Part shown: positions 1 to 7,220 of the stretch, one piece after another
Position numbering within the stretch: the first letter of the stretch is position 1
How the letters are laid out: every line of letters starts with the position of its first letter
Origin: Bacilli bacterium
GTDB taxonomy: Bacteria; Bacillota_I; Bacilli_A; RF39; UBA660
NCBI GenBank assembly: GCA_029004695.1
Contig: JAQVZB010000026.1
Span: 1 to 13,475 of the forward strand
Direction of reading: 5' to 3'
Length of the DNA stretch: 13,475 bases
Notes under the pieces: generated by a model
Seen by the model: the letters and a program-made list of their open reading frames with translations, nothing else
Databases searched by the model: none
What the model was told of the DNA's origin: nothing
Program-made: the position numbers and the translations under genes

Positions 1-35
1 AAATCTCTATAATTTTGTAGTATAATGTTGTTCAT
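1..35 (-). CDS. 5' end of an unidentified leftward gene (partial)
   Basis: On the minus strand an ATG at 35-33 follows a consensus Shine-Dalgarno AAGGAGG (48-42) with six bases of spacing. The reading frame stays open to the window edge, giving MNNIILQNYRD. Eleven residues are too few to name a family. A leader with interleaved inverted repeats (see 24-87) resembles the fold-back control found on some transposase genes, so an insertion sequence is possible, but a host gene divergent from hisS fits as well. The presence of a start is well supported; the function is unknown. Confidence 0.55.
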   Translation of the reverse strand, partial: MNNIILQNYRD

Positions 36-87
36 GGAAGACCTCCTTAAATGTCTGTGTTCAACAACATTTTATCATAGGTCTTCC
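24..87 (-). promoter_or_regulatory. Structured leader with two interleaved inverted repeats around the RBS and start codon
   Basis: Read on the minus strand, GGAAGACCT (87-79) is perfectly complementary to AGGTCTTCC (44-36), which contains the 3' half of the Shine-Dalgarno AAGGAGG (48-42). AATGTTGTT on the plus strand (24-32) is complementary to AACAACATT (63-71), and on the transcript these two arms alternate with the first pair in the order A-B-A'-B'. The start codon (35-33) lies exactly between A' and B'. A:A' pairing would hide the RBS. The three-base gap between A' and B' makes a classical pseudoknot sterically awkward, so alternating hairpins are more likely. The repeats are seen directly; the regulatory role is inferred. 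Confidence 0.6.
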
Positions 88-112
88 TTTTTAAGTTTCC
101 TTTCCCCAAACC

Positions 113-118
113 ATTATA
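113..118 (-). promoter_or_regulatory. Putative leftward promoter -10 box
   Basis: The minus strand reads TGTGTATAATGG, a perfect TATAAT at 118-113. The -35 region about 17 bases upstream (near 141-136, ACTGAG) is poor. A start near 106 would put the whole A-B-A'-B' leader in the transcript. A second candidate, TATGAT at 79-74 on the same strand, would start within arm B and omit arm A. Which one is used decides whether the RBS can be sequestered. Confidence 0.35.
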
Positions 119-140
119 CACAATCTAATTTTTAACTCAG

Positions 141-169
141 TTGACTTTTCCACCTATTTAGAGTACTAT
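141..169 (+). promoter_or_regulatory. Sigma-A-type promoter of the hisS-gatB operon
   Basis: TTGACT (141-146) and TACTAT (164-169) are separated by exactly 17 bases. Each hexamer differs from consensus by one base (TTGACA, TATAAT). Transcription would start near 176, just before the first base-paired element of the T-box leader at 185. No other good promoter is seen before hisS, so it probably drives the whole operon to the terminator after gatB. Confidence 0.75.
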
Positions 170-184
170 ATTAGTAGTTAATTT

Positions 185-366
185 GTTTGAAAGAACATAT
201 TTATTATAACTATATTAAAGAGAAGGCTAATTGGTGTAAATGCCTATATAAGTAATAAATAAGAACAACTTTTATAAAAACAAACGTTAATATGCGATAA
301 ATATTAAACGAGCGTACACTAGTAAAGTAAGGTGGCACCGCGGAAAAGATTTTTTTTCGTCCTTAC
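185..366 (+). promoter_or_regulatory. T-box riboswitch leader, predicted to read tRNA-Asn (possibly also tRNA-Glu)
   Basis: The hallmark T-box GGTGGCACCGCGG is at 331-343. By hand folding, Stem I closes by GTTTG (185-189) with CAAAC (281-285), then AAAG (190-193) with CTTT (269-272), TTATTA (201-206) with TAATAA (253-258), and TATAT (211-215) with ATATA (246-250). The internal loop with 259-268 on its 3' side is the likely specifier loop and contains GAACAA. Stem III is TTAATAT (287-293) with ATATTAA (301-307). The antiterminator pairs GTAAGG (327-332) with CCTTAC (361-366), leaves the seven-base bulge TGGCACC (333-339), and continues through 340-347 with 353-360. The specifier window holds GAA and AAC but no CAC, CAT, GAC or GAT. 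UGGC would pair with discriminator G73, which tRNA-Asn, -Asp and -Glu have and bacterial tRNA-His (C73) does not. The T-box call is firm; the tRNA identity rests on the hand fold. Confidence 0.92.
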
Positions 367-397
367 ACAATTGGTGTTTTTTATTTTTTAAAGGAGG
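360..397 (+). promoter_or_regulatory. T-box expression platform: weak terminator or SD-sequestering helix
   Basis: Two alternatives compete with the antiterminator. ACAC (365-368) can pair with GTGT (374-377) ahead of a U-rich run (377-389), a very short intrinsic-terminator shape. TCCTT (360-364), which includes part of the antiterminator 3' strand, can also pair with AAGGA (391-395) of the hisS Shine-Dalgarno AAGGAGG (391-397), blocking translation. No longer GC-rich terminator stem is visible. Whether control is transcriptional or translational cannot be settled by eye. Confidence 0.45.
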
Positions 398-404
398 AAT
401 AAAA

Positions 405-1667
405 ATGATAACTAAACCAAAAGGAACCATGGATGTATATGGAGAAGATGCTAAAAAAAGAGAATATGTTAATGAAATATTAAGAAATGTTTGTAGCAAA
501 TATAATTATAACTATATTGAAACACCTATTTTTGAAGCAACTGAATTATTTCATCGTGGTGTAGGTGAAGCAACAGATATTGTTAATAAAGAAACCTATA
601 CTTTTAAAGATCGTTCTGATCGAAGTTTAACTTTAAGACCAGAAGGAACTGCAAGTGTTGTTAGATGGTTTATTGAAAATAAACTATATGGTAATATAAC
701 TGATCCAGTTAAAGTATTTTATAATGGTAAAATGTATCGTTATGAAAGACCTCAAGCTGGAAGATATCGAGAATTTACTCAATTTGGAGTTGAATTTATT
801 GGATCAAATGATATATTAGCTGATATTGATGTGATCAGCTTAGCTTATAATACTTATAATTTACTTGGTTTAAAAGATGTAACTATTGTATTAAATACAA
901 TCGGAGATAAAGAATCAAGAGCTAACTATCGTGAATCTTTAATTAAATATTTTACCCCTTTAATAAGTAACTTATGTGAAGATTGTCAAAAGAGATTAAA
1001 AACTAATCCTTTAAGAATTTTAGATTGTAAAATCGATAATGAAACTGATATTTTAAAAAATGCTCCTAAAACAATTGATTATTTAAATAAAGAAAGTAAA
1101 GATAGATATAATACTATTAAAGAATATTTAGATTTGATGGATATTAATTATCTGGAAGACTATTCTTTAGTAAGAGGACTTGATTATTATGATCATACGG
1201 TATTTGAAATTATTGCTGATGTTCCTGGTTTAGGTAATATTGCTTTAGGTGGCGGCGGACGCTATAATGATTTAATTGAAAAATTAGGTGGGCCAAGCAT
1301 TCCCGCGGTTGGTTTTGCGATGGGATATGATCGTACTATTTTAGCAATGGATAATAGTAATGTTAATTTAAATTTAAAAGAAGATATTGATATTTATGTG
1401 ATGTATGTATCTAAAACGGAAAAAGAAACGGCTTCCTACTTAGTTCAAGATTTAAGATTAAATGGTTTTATTACTGAAACGGATTATTTTAATAAAGGCT
1501 TAAAAGGTGAATTTAAAGCAATTGATCGCCTAAACCCTAAATATATAATTATTTTAAATGATCAAGATTTAAAGACTAATAAAGTTACCTTAAAAGATAA
1601 TTTAACTAAAGAAGAACAAAAAATTGAAATTAATAATTTAGTTGATTATTTAGATACTAATTTATAA
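405..1667 (+). CDS. hisS: Histidyl-tRNA synthetase
   Basis: HisRS charges tRNA-His with histidine in the cytosol as a class II synthetase dimer. The 420-residue protein has the usual bacterial length. Visible landmarks are the N-terminal KPKGTMD, motif 1 region around residues 36-60, TLRPEGT (76-82), motif 2 YRYERPQAGRYREFTQFG (111-128), the HisRS-specific LVRGLDYYDHTVFE (255-268) and motif 3 GGGGRYNDLI through AVGFAMGYDR (282-310). The C-terminal part (about 325-420) is the anticodon-binding domain. The start has an ideal AAGGAGG (391-397) eight bases upstream. It is first in the operon behind the T-box, but the specifier does not appear to be a His codon, so histidine supply may not be the signal that controls it. 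The stop overlaps the next start as TAATG. Confidence 0.97.
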   Translation: MITKPKGTMDVYGEDAKKREYVNEILRNVCSKYNYNYIETPIFEATELFHRGVGEATDIVNKETYTFKDRSDRSLTLRPEGTASVVRWFIENKLYGNITDPVKVFYNGKMYRYERPQAGRYREFTQFGVEFIGSNDILADIDVISLAYNTYNLLGLKDVTIVLNTIGDKESRANYRESLIKYFTPLISNLCEDCQKRLKTNPLRILDCKIDNETDILKNAPKTIDYLNKESKDRYNTIKEYLDLMDINYLEDYSLVRGLDYYDHTVFEIIADVPGLGNIALGGGGRYNDLIEKLGGPSIPAVGFAMGYDRTILAMDNSNVNLNLKEDIDIYVMYVSKTEKETASYLVQDLRLNGFITETDYFNKGLKGEFKAIDRLNPKYIIILNDQDLKTNKVTLKDNLTKEEQKIEINNLVDYLDTNL

Positions 1668-2206
1668 TGAAAAAGATTAATGAAATTCAAGATATCATGC
1701 ATGATATACAATATGGCTATTTAAATCTTAATAATGAACCTATTCAAGAAGTAGATTCTAAATTTGATGAAGAATACAGGTTACAAACTCCTAAAGAAAC
1801 GCTTAAATATAAAGTAGGAGTATGCTGGGATCAAGTTGAATTAGAAAGAGTATTATTTAAGGGGTATGATTTTAAAACCTATTTTATTCTATATAATAGT
1901 AATTTTTGGGGACCAACTCATACTTTCTTAGTATATGAAGATCATAATAATTATTATTGGTTTGAAAATTCTTGGTTTAATTACCGAGGTATTCATAAAT
2001 ATAAGACTTTAAATGAATTATTTTATGATATTGCAAGTAAACATCTTAAATTTCATGAATTAAAAAATTTAGGTATTAATGATATTAATATCTATGAATA
2101 CTCAAAACCTAAATATAATATTAGGCCTGATGAATATTTAAATCATTGTCAAAAAGGTAAATTAATTAAAATAAACGAAAAGGAGAATATAAATGAAAAA
2201 ATATAA
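1667..2206 (+). CDS. Papain/transglutaminase-like Cys-His-Asn protein of unknown role
   Basis: This 179-residue protein has no signal peptide or membrane segment. It shows GVCWDQ (Cys53), PTHTFLVYE (His85) and FENSWF (Asn101). The order and contexts recall the catalytic Cys, His and Asn of papain-fold enzymes (GxCW ... H ... NSW) and of the transglutaminase-like superfamily. The resemblance is seen by motif only and the substrate is unknown. It has no Shine-Dalgarno: its ATG shares a base with the hisS stop (TAATG), so translation probably depends on reinitiation. Its last 14 bases overlap aspS. Being tightly coupled on both sides inside a tRNA-charging operon suggests expression with aminoacyl-tRNA synthesis. 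The C-terminal 30 residues are Lys/Glu/Asn-rich and probably flexible, and they also carry the aspS ribosome binding site. Confidence 0.85.
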   Translation: MKKINEIQDIMHDIQYGYLNLNNEPIQEVDSKFDEEYRLQTPKETLKYKVGVCWDQVELERVLFKGYDFKTYFILYNSNFWGPTHTFLVYEDHNNYYWFENSWFNYRGIHKYKTLNELFYDIASKHLKFHELKNLGINDINIYEYSKPKYNIRPDEYLNHCQKGKLIKINEKENINEKI

Positions 2207-3953
2207 TAATGGTGAATTAAGATTAAAAGATATCAATAATGAACTAACCGTATATGGCTGGGTTAATAAAAGAAGAGATATGGGAGGAGTTATTTTTGTT
2301 GATTTAAGAGATCGAAGTGGGATTCTGCAAGTTGTTTTTAATCGCGAATATTTAAAAGATAATTTTGAAATTGCTGAAGATTTAAAAAATGAATATTGTA
2401 TTGAAGTAACTGGTACTTTATCTAAAAGAACTGATAGTGAAATAAATCCTAATTTAAAAACTGGAGAGATCGAATTAATTGCAAAAAATTTAACTATTTT
2501 AAGTAAGAGTGAATCTTTACCTTTTAATATCTATGAAGATAAAGAAATCAATGAACAAGTATCATTAAAATATCGTTATTTAGATTTAAGAAGAGAAAAA
2601 TTAAAAAAGATAATGATAATGAGACATAAAATAAATAAAGCTTTTAGGTCTTACTTAGATAATAATGGTTTTATTGATTTTGAAACGCCAATTTTATGTA
2701 AAAGTACTCCGGAAGGAGCAAGAGATTATTTAGTTCCTTCAAGAATAAATAATGGTTCTTTTTATGCTTTACCTCAAAGTCCCCAAATCTTTAAGCAAGT
2801 TTTAATGATTTCGGGTTTTGAAAAATATTATCAAATTGCAAAATGTTTTCGCGATGAAGATTTAAGAGCTGATCGTCAACCGGAATTTACCCAAGTAGAT
2901 ATTGAAATGAGCTTTGTTACTGAAGAAGATATTTTAAATATGGCTGAAGACTTAATTAAATATATCGTAAAAGAAAGTATTGGTAAAACTATTGATTATA
3001 AATTTCCTCGTTTAACTTATCATGAAGCCATGAATAAATATGGAACTGATAAACCTGATACTAGATTTGGTTTAGAATTACAAGATTTAACCGAAGTTTT
3101 AAAAAACACTTCCATGAATGTCTTTGCTAATGCGATTAATAATGGAGGTATTGCTAAAGGATTAGTAGTTAAAGAAAATAAATATTCTCGTAATGAAATC
3201 GATCGCTTAACCGAATTTGTTAAGATTTATGGAGCTAAAGGTTTAGCTTGGTTAAAATATGATAATAATGAATTTACAGGCGTCATAGCTAAAAATTTAG
3301 AAGGAGAAATTCAAGAAACAATTAGAAAAGAATTAAACGTTGAAAATGGCGATTTAGTCTTAATTGTTTGTGGAATACCTAAAATAGTCTTTGCTTCCTT
3401 ATCAGCTTTAAGGTTAAAAATAGCTGAAGACTTTAATTTAATTGATAAATCAAAATTAAACTTTTTAATTATTAATAATTTTCCCATGTTTGAATACTCG
3501 GATACCGAAAAAAGATATATGGCTACTCACCATCCTTTTACGATGCCTGAATCAATTGAAAAATTAAGTAAACCTGAAGAATGTTTATCAATAGCTTATG
3601 ATATCGTTTTAAATGGTTATGAAGCTGGTGGAGGATCAATTAGAATCCATAATCAAAAAATGCAAAAAGAAGTCTTTAAAGCTTTAGGAATTAGTGAAGT
3701 AGATGCTAAAGAAAAATTCGGTTTTTTCTTAGATGCTTTAAAATATGGAACCCCTCCTCATGGAGGAATAGCTTTTGGGCTAGATAGAATGGTTATGTTA
3801 TTAACTAATACTGATAATATTAAAGATGTTATTGCATTTCCTAAAACCCAAACAGCATCTGATTTAATGAGTGAAGCACCATCAAGAGTTGAAATAAACC
3901 AATTAAAAGATTTAGGAATCTCGATAATTAAGGAGGGTAAAAATGAATCATAA
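2193..3953 (+). CDS. aspS: Aspartyl-tRNA synthetase, bacterial type, possibly non-discriminating
   Basis: AspRS attaches Asp to tRNA-Asp, and in non-discriminating forms also to tRNA-Asn for amidation by GatCAB. At 586 residues it has the full bacterial layout: an N-terminal OB-fold anticodon domain (1-105, VYGWVNKRRDMGGVIFVDLRD), catalytic core with ALPQSPQIFKQ (192-202) and motif 2 FRDEDLRADRQPEFTQ (219-234), an inserted GAD domain (about 285-410), and motif 3 GGIAFGLDRM (524-533). At the position where known discriminating enzymes usually have Leu and several dual-specific ones have His, this protein has Met30. The start has AAGGAG (2180-2185) seven bases upstream and overlaps the previous gene by 14 bases. 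The gene overlaps gatC by 11 bases, which supports joint function in the transamidation route. Confidence 0.97.
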   Translation: MKKYNNGELRLKDINNELTVYGWVNKRRDMGGVIFVDLRDRSGILQVVFNREYLKDNFEIAEDLKNEYCIEVTGTLSKRTDSEINPNLKTGEIELIAKNLTILSKSESLPFNIYEDKEINEQVSLKYRYLDLRREKLKKIMIMRHKINKAFRSYLDNNGFIDFETPILCKSTPEGARDYLVPSRINNGSFYALPQSPQIFKQVLMISGFEKYYQIAKCFRDEDLRADRQPEFTQVDIEMSFVTEEDILNMAEDLIKYIVKESIGKTIDYKFPRLTYHEAMNKYGTDKPDTRFGLELQDLTEVLKNTSMNVFANAINNGGIAKGLVVKENKYSRNEIDRLTEFVKIYGAKGLAWLKYDNNEFTGVIAKNLEGEIQETIRKELNVENGDLVLIVCGIPKIVFASLSALRLKIAEDFNLIDKSKLNFLIINNFPMFEYSDTEKRYMATHHPFTMPESIEKLSKPEECLSIAYDIVLNGYEAGGGSIRIHNQKMQKEVFKALGISEVDAKEKFGFFLDALKYGTPPHGGIAFGLDRMVMLLTNTDNIKDVIAFPKTQTASDLMSEAPSRVEINQLKDLGISIIKEGKNES

Positions 3954-4245
3954 ATTCACTAATGAAGAAGTAACTAAATTAGCTGATAAACTATTAATTG
4001 GCATCAGTGAAGAAGAAGCTAAAGATATTGTTGAAGAACTTACCTTTGTTGCTGACTCAATGAATGTTATTTCGGAAATAAAAGAAATTGAAAATTTAGA
4101 ACCTTTAACTTATCCTTTTAATTTATATGAAACCTCTTTAAGAGAAGATGATGATTATGAAGAAGGACATAATATTGAAGATTTATTATCTAATGCTGAC
4201 TGCATCCAAGGAAGAGAAATTGAAGTACCTAAGGTGGTGGGATAA
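3943..4245 (+). CDS. gatC: Asp/Glu-tRNA amidotransferase subunit C
   Basis: GatC is the small subunit that wraps around and stabilises the GatA-GatB contact. The 100-residue length is normal. The N-terminal helical part (MNHKFTNEEVTKLADKLLIGISEEEAKDIVEEL) matches the family pattern of two helices around residues 7-33. The middle has the LEPLTYPFNLYETSLRED segment (61-78), corresponding to the Pro-rich linker and the conserved LREDE of GatC. It ends with EVPKVVG, the typical terminal VPKVV. A strong SD (AAGGAGGG near 3930-3937) lies inside the aspS 3' end, and the ATG overlaps aspS by 11 bases. The stop shares a base with the gatA start. Confidence 0.92.
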   Translation: MNHKFTNEEVTKLADKLLIGISEEEAKDIVEELTFVADSMNVISEIKEIENLEPLTYPFNLYETSLREDDDYEEGHNIEDLLSNADCIQGREIEVPKVVG

Positions 4246-5669
4246 TGATTAAGAATTTACATGAAAAATTAATAAATAAAGAAATCACAAGTGAAGATTT
4301 AATTAAAGAAGCCATATTAAAAGCTGAAAATTCCCAAAAAGAATTAAATGCTTTCGTAACAATCATAAATGATCCGGAAAAACAAGAAAGTGATAGCTTA
4401 CTTTCAGGAATACCAGTAGCCATAAAAGATAATTTATCTACCAAAGGTATTTTATCTACTGGTTCATCAAATACATTAAAAGATTATATTCCTTATTTTG
4501 ATGCAACAGCAATCAAAAAATTAAAAGCATCTGGCGCAGTAATAATTGGTAAAACCGCTTTAGATGAATTAGGAATGGGCGGAACTGGCTTAATAGCTGC
4601 AACCGGCCCGGTTAAAAATCCTTGGAATCAAAATAAAATAACGGGAGGTTCGTCTTCTGGTTCAGCTGCAGCTGTTGCAGCCGGAATAGTTCCTTATGCA
4701 ATTGGATCTGATACAGGTGATTCAATTAGAATTCCAGCAGCTCACTGTGGTGTTGTGGGTTATAAACCAACTTATGGGATGGTATCAAGATTTGGTCTTT
4801 TTGCTTTTGCTTCATCTTTAGATACGGTTGGAGTACTTACAACTAGTGTTGAAGATGCTGCTATTGTTATTGATCAAATAAAAGGTCAAGATGAATATGA
4901 TATGACTTCTTGGAATAGTAAAGACATTAACTTACTAGAATCTTTAAATGGCAAGGTAAAAGATAAAAAATTATTTTATATTAAAGAAATATGTGATATT
5001 AATAATTATCAAGATCAAACTAATGAATTAGTAAAAACAATTGAAGAATTTCATCAGACATTAAAAAAATGCCAAGAATTAGGAATCGAAGTTGATGAGG
5101 TAAGTTTTGATCAAAAATTATTAGATTCAATCTATCCAACATATCTGACAATCGCTTCAGCTGAAGCAACTAGTAACATGTCAAATTTAACTGGTATTAT
5201 ATTCGGACCTCGTGGTAAAGGTAATACAATTGATGAAATGATGAAAGATCATCGCACCAAAGGATTTTCTTCATTAATTAAAAGAAGATTTGTCATTGGT
5301 TCGTATGTTTTACAAAAAGAAAATCAAGAACGATACTTATTTGCATCAGCTAAAGTCCGTCATTTAATCGTCAATAAAATGAATGAATTATTTACTAAAT
5401 ATGACGGTTTAATATTACCGGCTAGTTGTGAACCAGCACCAAACGTAAATGGGATAAAAAGTATTCATTTAAGAACGGAACAATATTTAGCTATTGGTAA
5501 CTTTGGAGGTTATCCTTCCATAACAATACCATCCGGGTTTGTTAGTGACATGCCAATCGGAATTAATATTACTGGTAAAATAAAAGATGATGCTAATATC
5601 TTAAATATTGCTTATGCCTTAGAACAAAAACTAGGTTATAAAAATCAAATTGCTAAGGGGGAAAAATAA
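4245..5669 (+). CDS. gatA: Asp/Glu-tRNA amidotransferase subunit A (glutaminase)
   Basis: GatA hydrolyses glutamine or asparagine and feeds ammonia to GatB for amidation of Asp-tRNA-Asn and/or Glu-tRNA-Gln. The protein is 474 residues and of the amidase-signature family. The Ser-cisSer-Lys triad is Lys61 (PVAIKDN), Ser136 in GGSSSGSAAA (134-143) and nucleophile Ser160 in SDTGDSIRIPA (155-165). The spacing Lys+75, Ser+24 is the same as in S. aureus GatA. The usual GGS before the nucleophile reads GDS here (Asp159), and Gln of IRQPA is Ile. The other signature residues are intact, so activity is expected. The start is in TAATG with gatC, preceded by AAGGTGGTGG. The end again overlaps gatB by one base. 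Confidence 0.96.
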   Translation: MIKNLHEKLINKEITSEDLIKEAILKAENSQKELNAFVTIINDPEKQESDSLLSGIPVAIKDNLSTKGILSTGSSNTLKDYIPYFDATAIKKLKASGAVIIGKTALDELGMGGTGLIAATGPVKNPWNQNKITGGSSSGSAAAVAAGIVPYAIGSDTGDSIRIPAAHCGVVGYKPTYGMVSRFGLFAFASSLDTVGVLTTSVEDAAIVIDQIKGQDEYDMTSWNSKDINLLESLNGKVKDKKLFYIKEICDINNYQDQTNELVKTIEEFHQTLKKCQELGIEVDEVSFDQKLLDSIYPTYLTIASAEATSNMSNLTGIIFGPRGKGNTIDEMMKDHRTKGFSSLIKRRFVIGSYVLQKENQERYLFASAKVRHLIVNKMNELFTKYDGLILPASCEPAPNVNGIKSIHLRTEQYLAIGNFGGYPSITIPSGFVSDMPIGINITGKIKDDANILNIAYALEQKLGYKNQIAKGEK

Positions 5670-7096
5670 TGGCTTTAAAAGTAGTTATTGGTTTAGAAAT
5701 GCACTGTGAACTAAAGACAAAAACGAAAGTATTTTCTAAATCATTAAATAGTTATAATGATATCCCTAATTCTTGTATTACGGCAATTGATTTAGCTTTC
5801 CCAGGAACATTACCCGTTGTTAATAAAGAAGCCGTTAAAAAAGCTCTTAAAATGGCAATATGTTTAAATTGTGAAATACCGGAAGTTTTAATCTTTGATC
5901 GTAAAAATTATTACTATCCAGATGTTCCAAAAAATTATCAAATTACCCAAAATACTAAACCAGTAGGTATCAATGGTAAAATCGATGTTGAAGTAAATGA
6001 TCAGTTAGTACCAATTACCATTCACGATATTCACTTAGAAGAAGATACCGCATCTTTAGATCATTACTTTGATTATTCATTAATTGATTATAATCGTGCT
6101 GGAGTACCGCTTTTAGAAATTGTTACTGATCCTTGTATTTATTCGCCCGAAGCAGCCGTTGCTTTCTTAGAACATTTAAGAAATATTTATAAATATACTG
6201 ATTGCTCGGAAGCTGATACGAAAAAAGGTCAAATAAGATGTGATGTAAATGTTTCTTTAAAAGAAGAAGAAGCTAAAGAGTTAGGTACGAAAGTTGAAGT
6301 TAAAAATGTTAACTCCTTTAGTAATGTTTATGCAGCAATTATTTATGAAATAAAAAGACAAACAGAGTTAATTGAATCTGGTAAAAAAGATGAAATAATT
6401 CAAGAAACCAGAAGATGGGATGAAGAATCAGGTACTACCATCAGAATGAGAGAAAAAGTTGAAAGTATTGATTATAAATATTATGTTGATCCTAATATTC
6501 CAAAAATAAAAATTGAATCAAAATGGCTTGAAGAAATAAAAGCTGAAATCCCATTACTTCCTTTAGAAAGAAAAGCAAAATATATTGAAGATTATAATTT
6601 ATCTTCTTATGATGCCGGAGTATTAGTAAAAAATAAAGAAGTAAGTGATTACTTTGAAGAATGCTTAAGATTAGGAATTAATCCTAAAGAAGCTTCAAAC
6701 TGGATTACTAGTCAAATAATGGGTTATATAAATAAACATGATATCGAAATCAATGAAATATTTTTAACTCCTAAAAGACTACTAGGTATTTTAAATTATT
6801 TAAATAAAGGTACTATTAGTTCTAAACAAGCCAAAGAATTATTCTTTATGATTTTAGAAAAGCAAGAAGAACCAGATATTTTAATTAAGAAACATGGTAT
6901 CGAGCAACTAAATAATGATGATGAATTAATAAATATAATTCAAAATATCTTAGATAATAATCAAAGTCAAATTGATGAATATAAAGCTGGTAAAACCAAA
7001 GTATTTGATTATTTCATTGGTCAAATAATGAAAGAAACCAAAGGTAAAGCTAATCCAGTTAAAGCTAAAGAAATATTATTATCTAAATTAAAGTAA
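5669..7096 (+). CDS. gatB: Asp/Glu-tRNA amidotransferase subunit B
   Basis: GatB binds the mischarged tRNA, activates the Asp or Glu side chain with ATP and transfers ammonia from GatA. The 475-residue protein starts with KVVIGLEMHCELKTKTKVFS (4-23; family consensus IGLEVHVEL.TKSK.FS). It continues with DLAFPGTLPVVNKEAV (42-57), the phosphate-site region HDIHLEEDTASLDH (119-132) and YNRAGVPLLEIVTDP (140-154). The C-terminal about 150 residues form the helical and YqeY-like tRNA-binding part, ending in GKANPVKAKEILLSKL. A strong SD AAGGGGG precedes the start, which shares one base with the gatA stop. It is the last gene of the operon, followed at once by a terminator whose stem begins within the stop codon. 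Confidence 0.96.
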   Translation: MALKVVIGLEMHCELKTKTKVFSKSLNSYNDIPNSCITAIDLAFPGTLPVVNKEAVKKALKMAICLNCEIPEVLIFDRKNYYYPDVPKNYQITQNTKPVGINGKIDVEVNDQLVPITIHDIHLEEDTASLDHYFDYSLIDYNRAGVPLLEIVTDPCIYSPEAAVAFLEHLRNIYKYTDCSEADTKKGQIRCDVNVSLKEEEAKELGTKVEVKNVNSFSNVYAAIIYEIKRQTELIESGKKDEIIQETRRWDEESGTTIRMREKVESIDYKYYVDPNIPKIKIESKWLEEIKAEIPLLPLERKAKYIEDYNLSSYDAGVLVKNKEVSDYFEECLRLGINPKEASNWITSQIMGYINKHDIEINEIFLTPKRLLGILNYLNKGTISSKQAKELFFMILEKQEEPDILIKKHGIEQLNNDDELINIIQNILDNNQSQIDEYKAGKTKVFDYFIGQIMKETKGKANPVKAKEILLSKLK

Positions 7097-7120
7097 GACA
7101 TTTTATAATGTCTTTTTTTT
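7096..7120 (+). terminator. Intrinsic terminator after gatB
   Basis: AGACATT (7096-7102) and AATGTCT (7107-7113) form a perfect seven-base stem with a TTAT loop, followed by an unbroken run of T to 7120. It closes the hisS-gatB operon. The stem is AT-rich and short, but the U tract is long. Confidence 0.85.
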
Positions 7121-7161
7121 GCAAAAAGTAATATTTTTCTTTATTTTTTTTAAAAGTTGTG

Positions 7162-7167
7162 TATAAT
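7162..7167 (+). promoter_or_regulatory. -10 box for the adenylating ligase gene
   Basis: A perfect TATAAT lies just after the gatB terminator, preceded by TTGTG. The -35 region at 17 bases spacing (7139-7144, CTTTAT) is weak. Transcription would start near 7174, leaving a leader of about 47 bases with a small AT palindrome (AATAATTATT) before the SD AAGGAG. Confidence 0.6.
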
Positions 7168-7220
7168 AACACTCAAAAGCGATAAATATTTATAATAATT
7201 ATTATTTAAGGAGATTATAT

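Noticed and set aside
185..366. His-specific T-box, as expected from the first gene
   Set aside because: No His codon on the decoding side of the specifier loop, and the UGGC bulge does not match C73 of tRNA-His.
287..499. Minus-strand 70-residue open frame across the T-box and hisS start
   Set aside because: It overlaps a strongly supported riboswitch and the hisS coding start and has no family-like sequence; it is a shadow.
4229..4444. Minus-strand 71-residue open frame
   Set aside because: Lies antisense within gatA with no ribosome binding site; explained by the coding bias of gatA.
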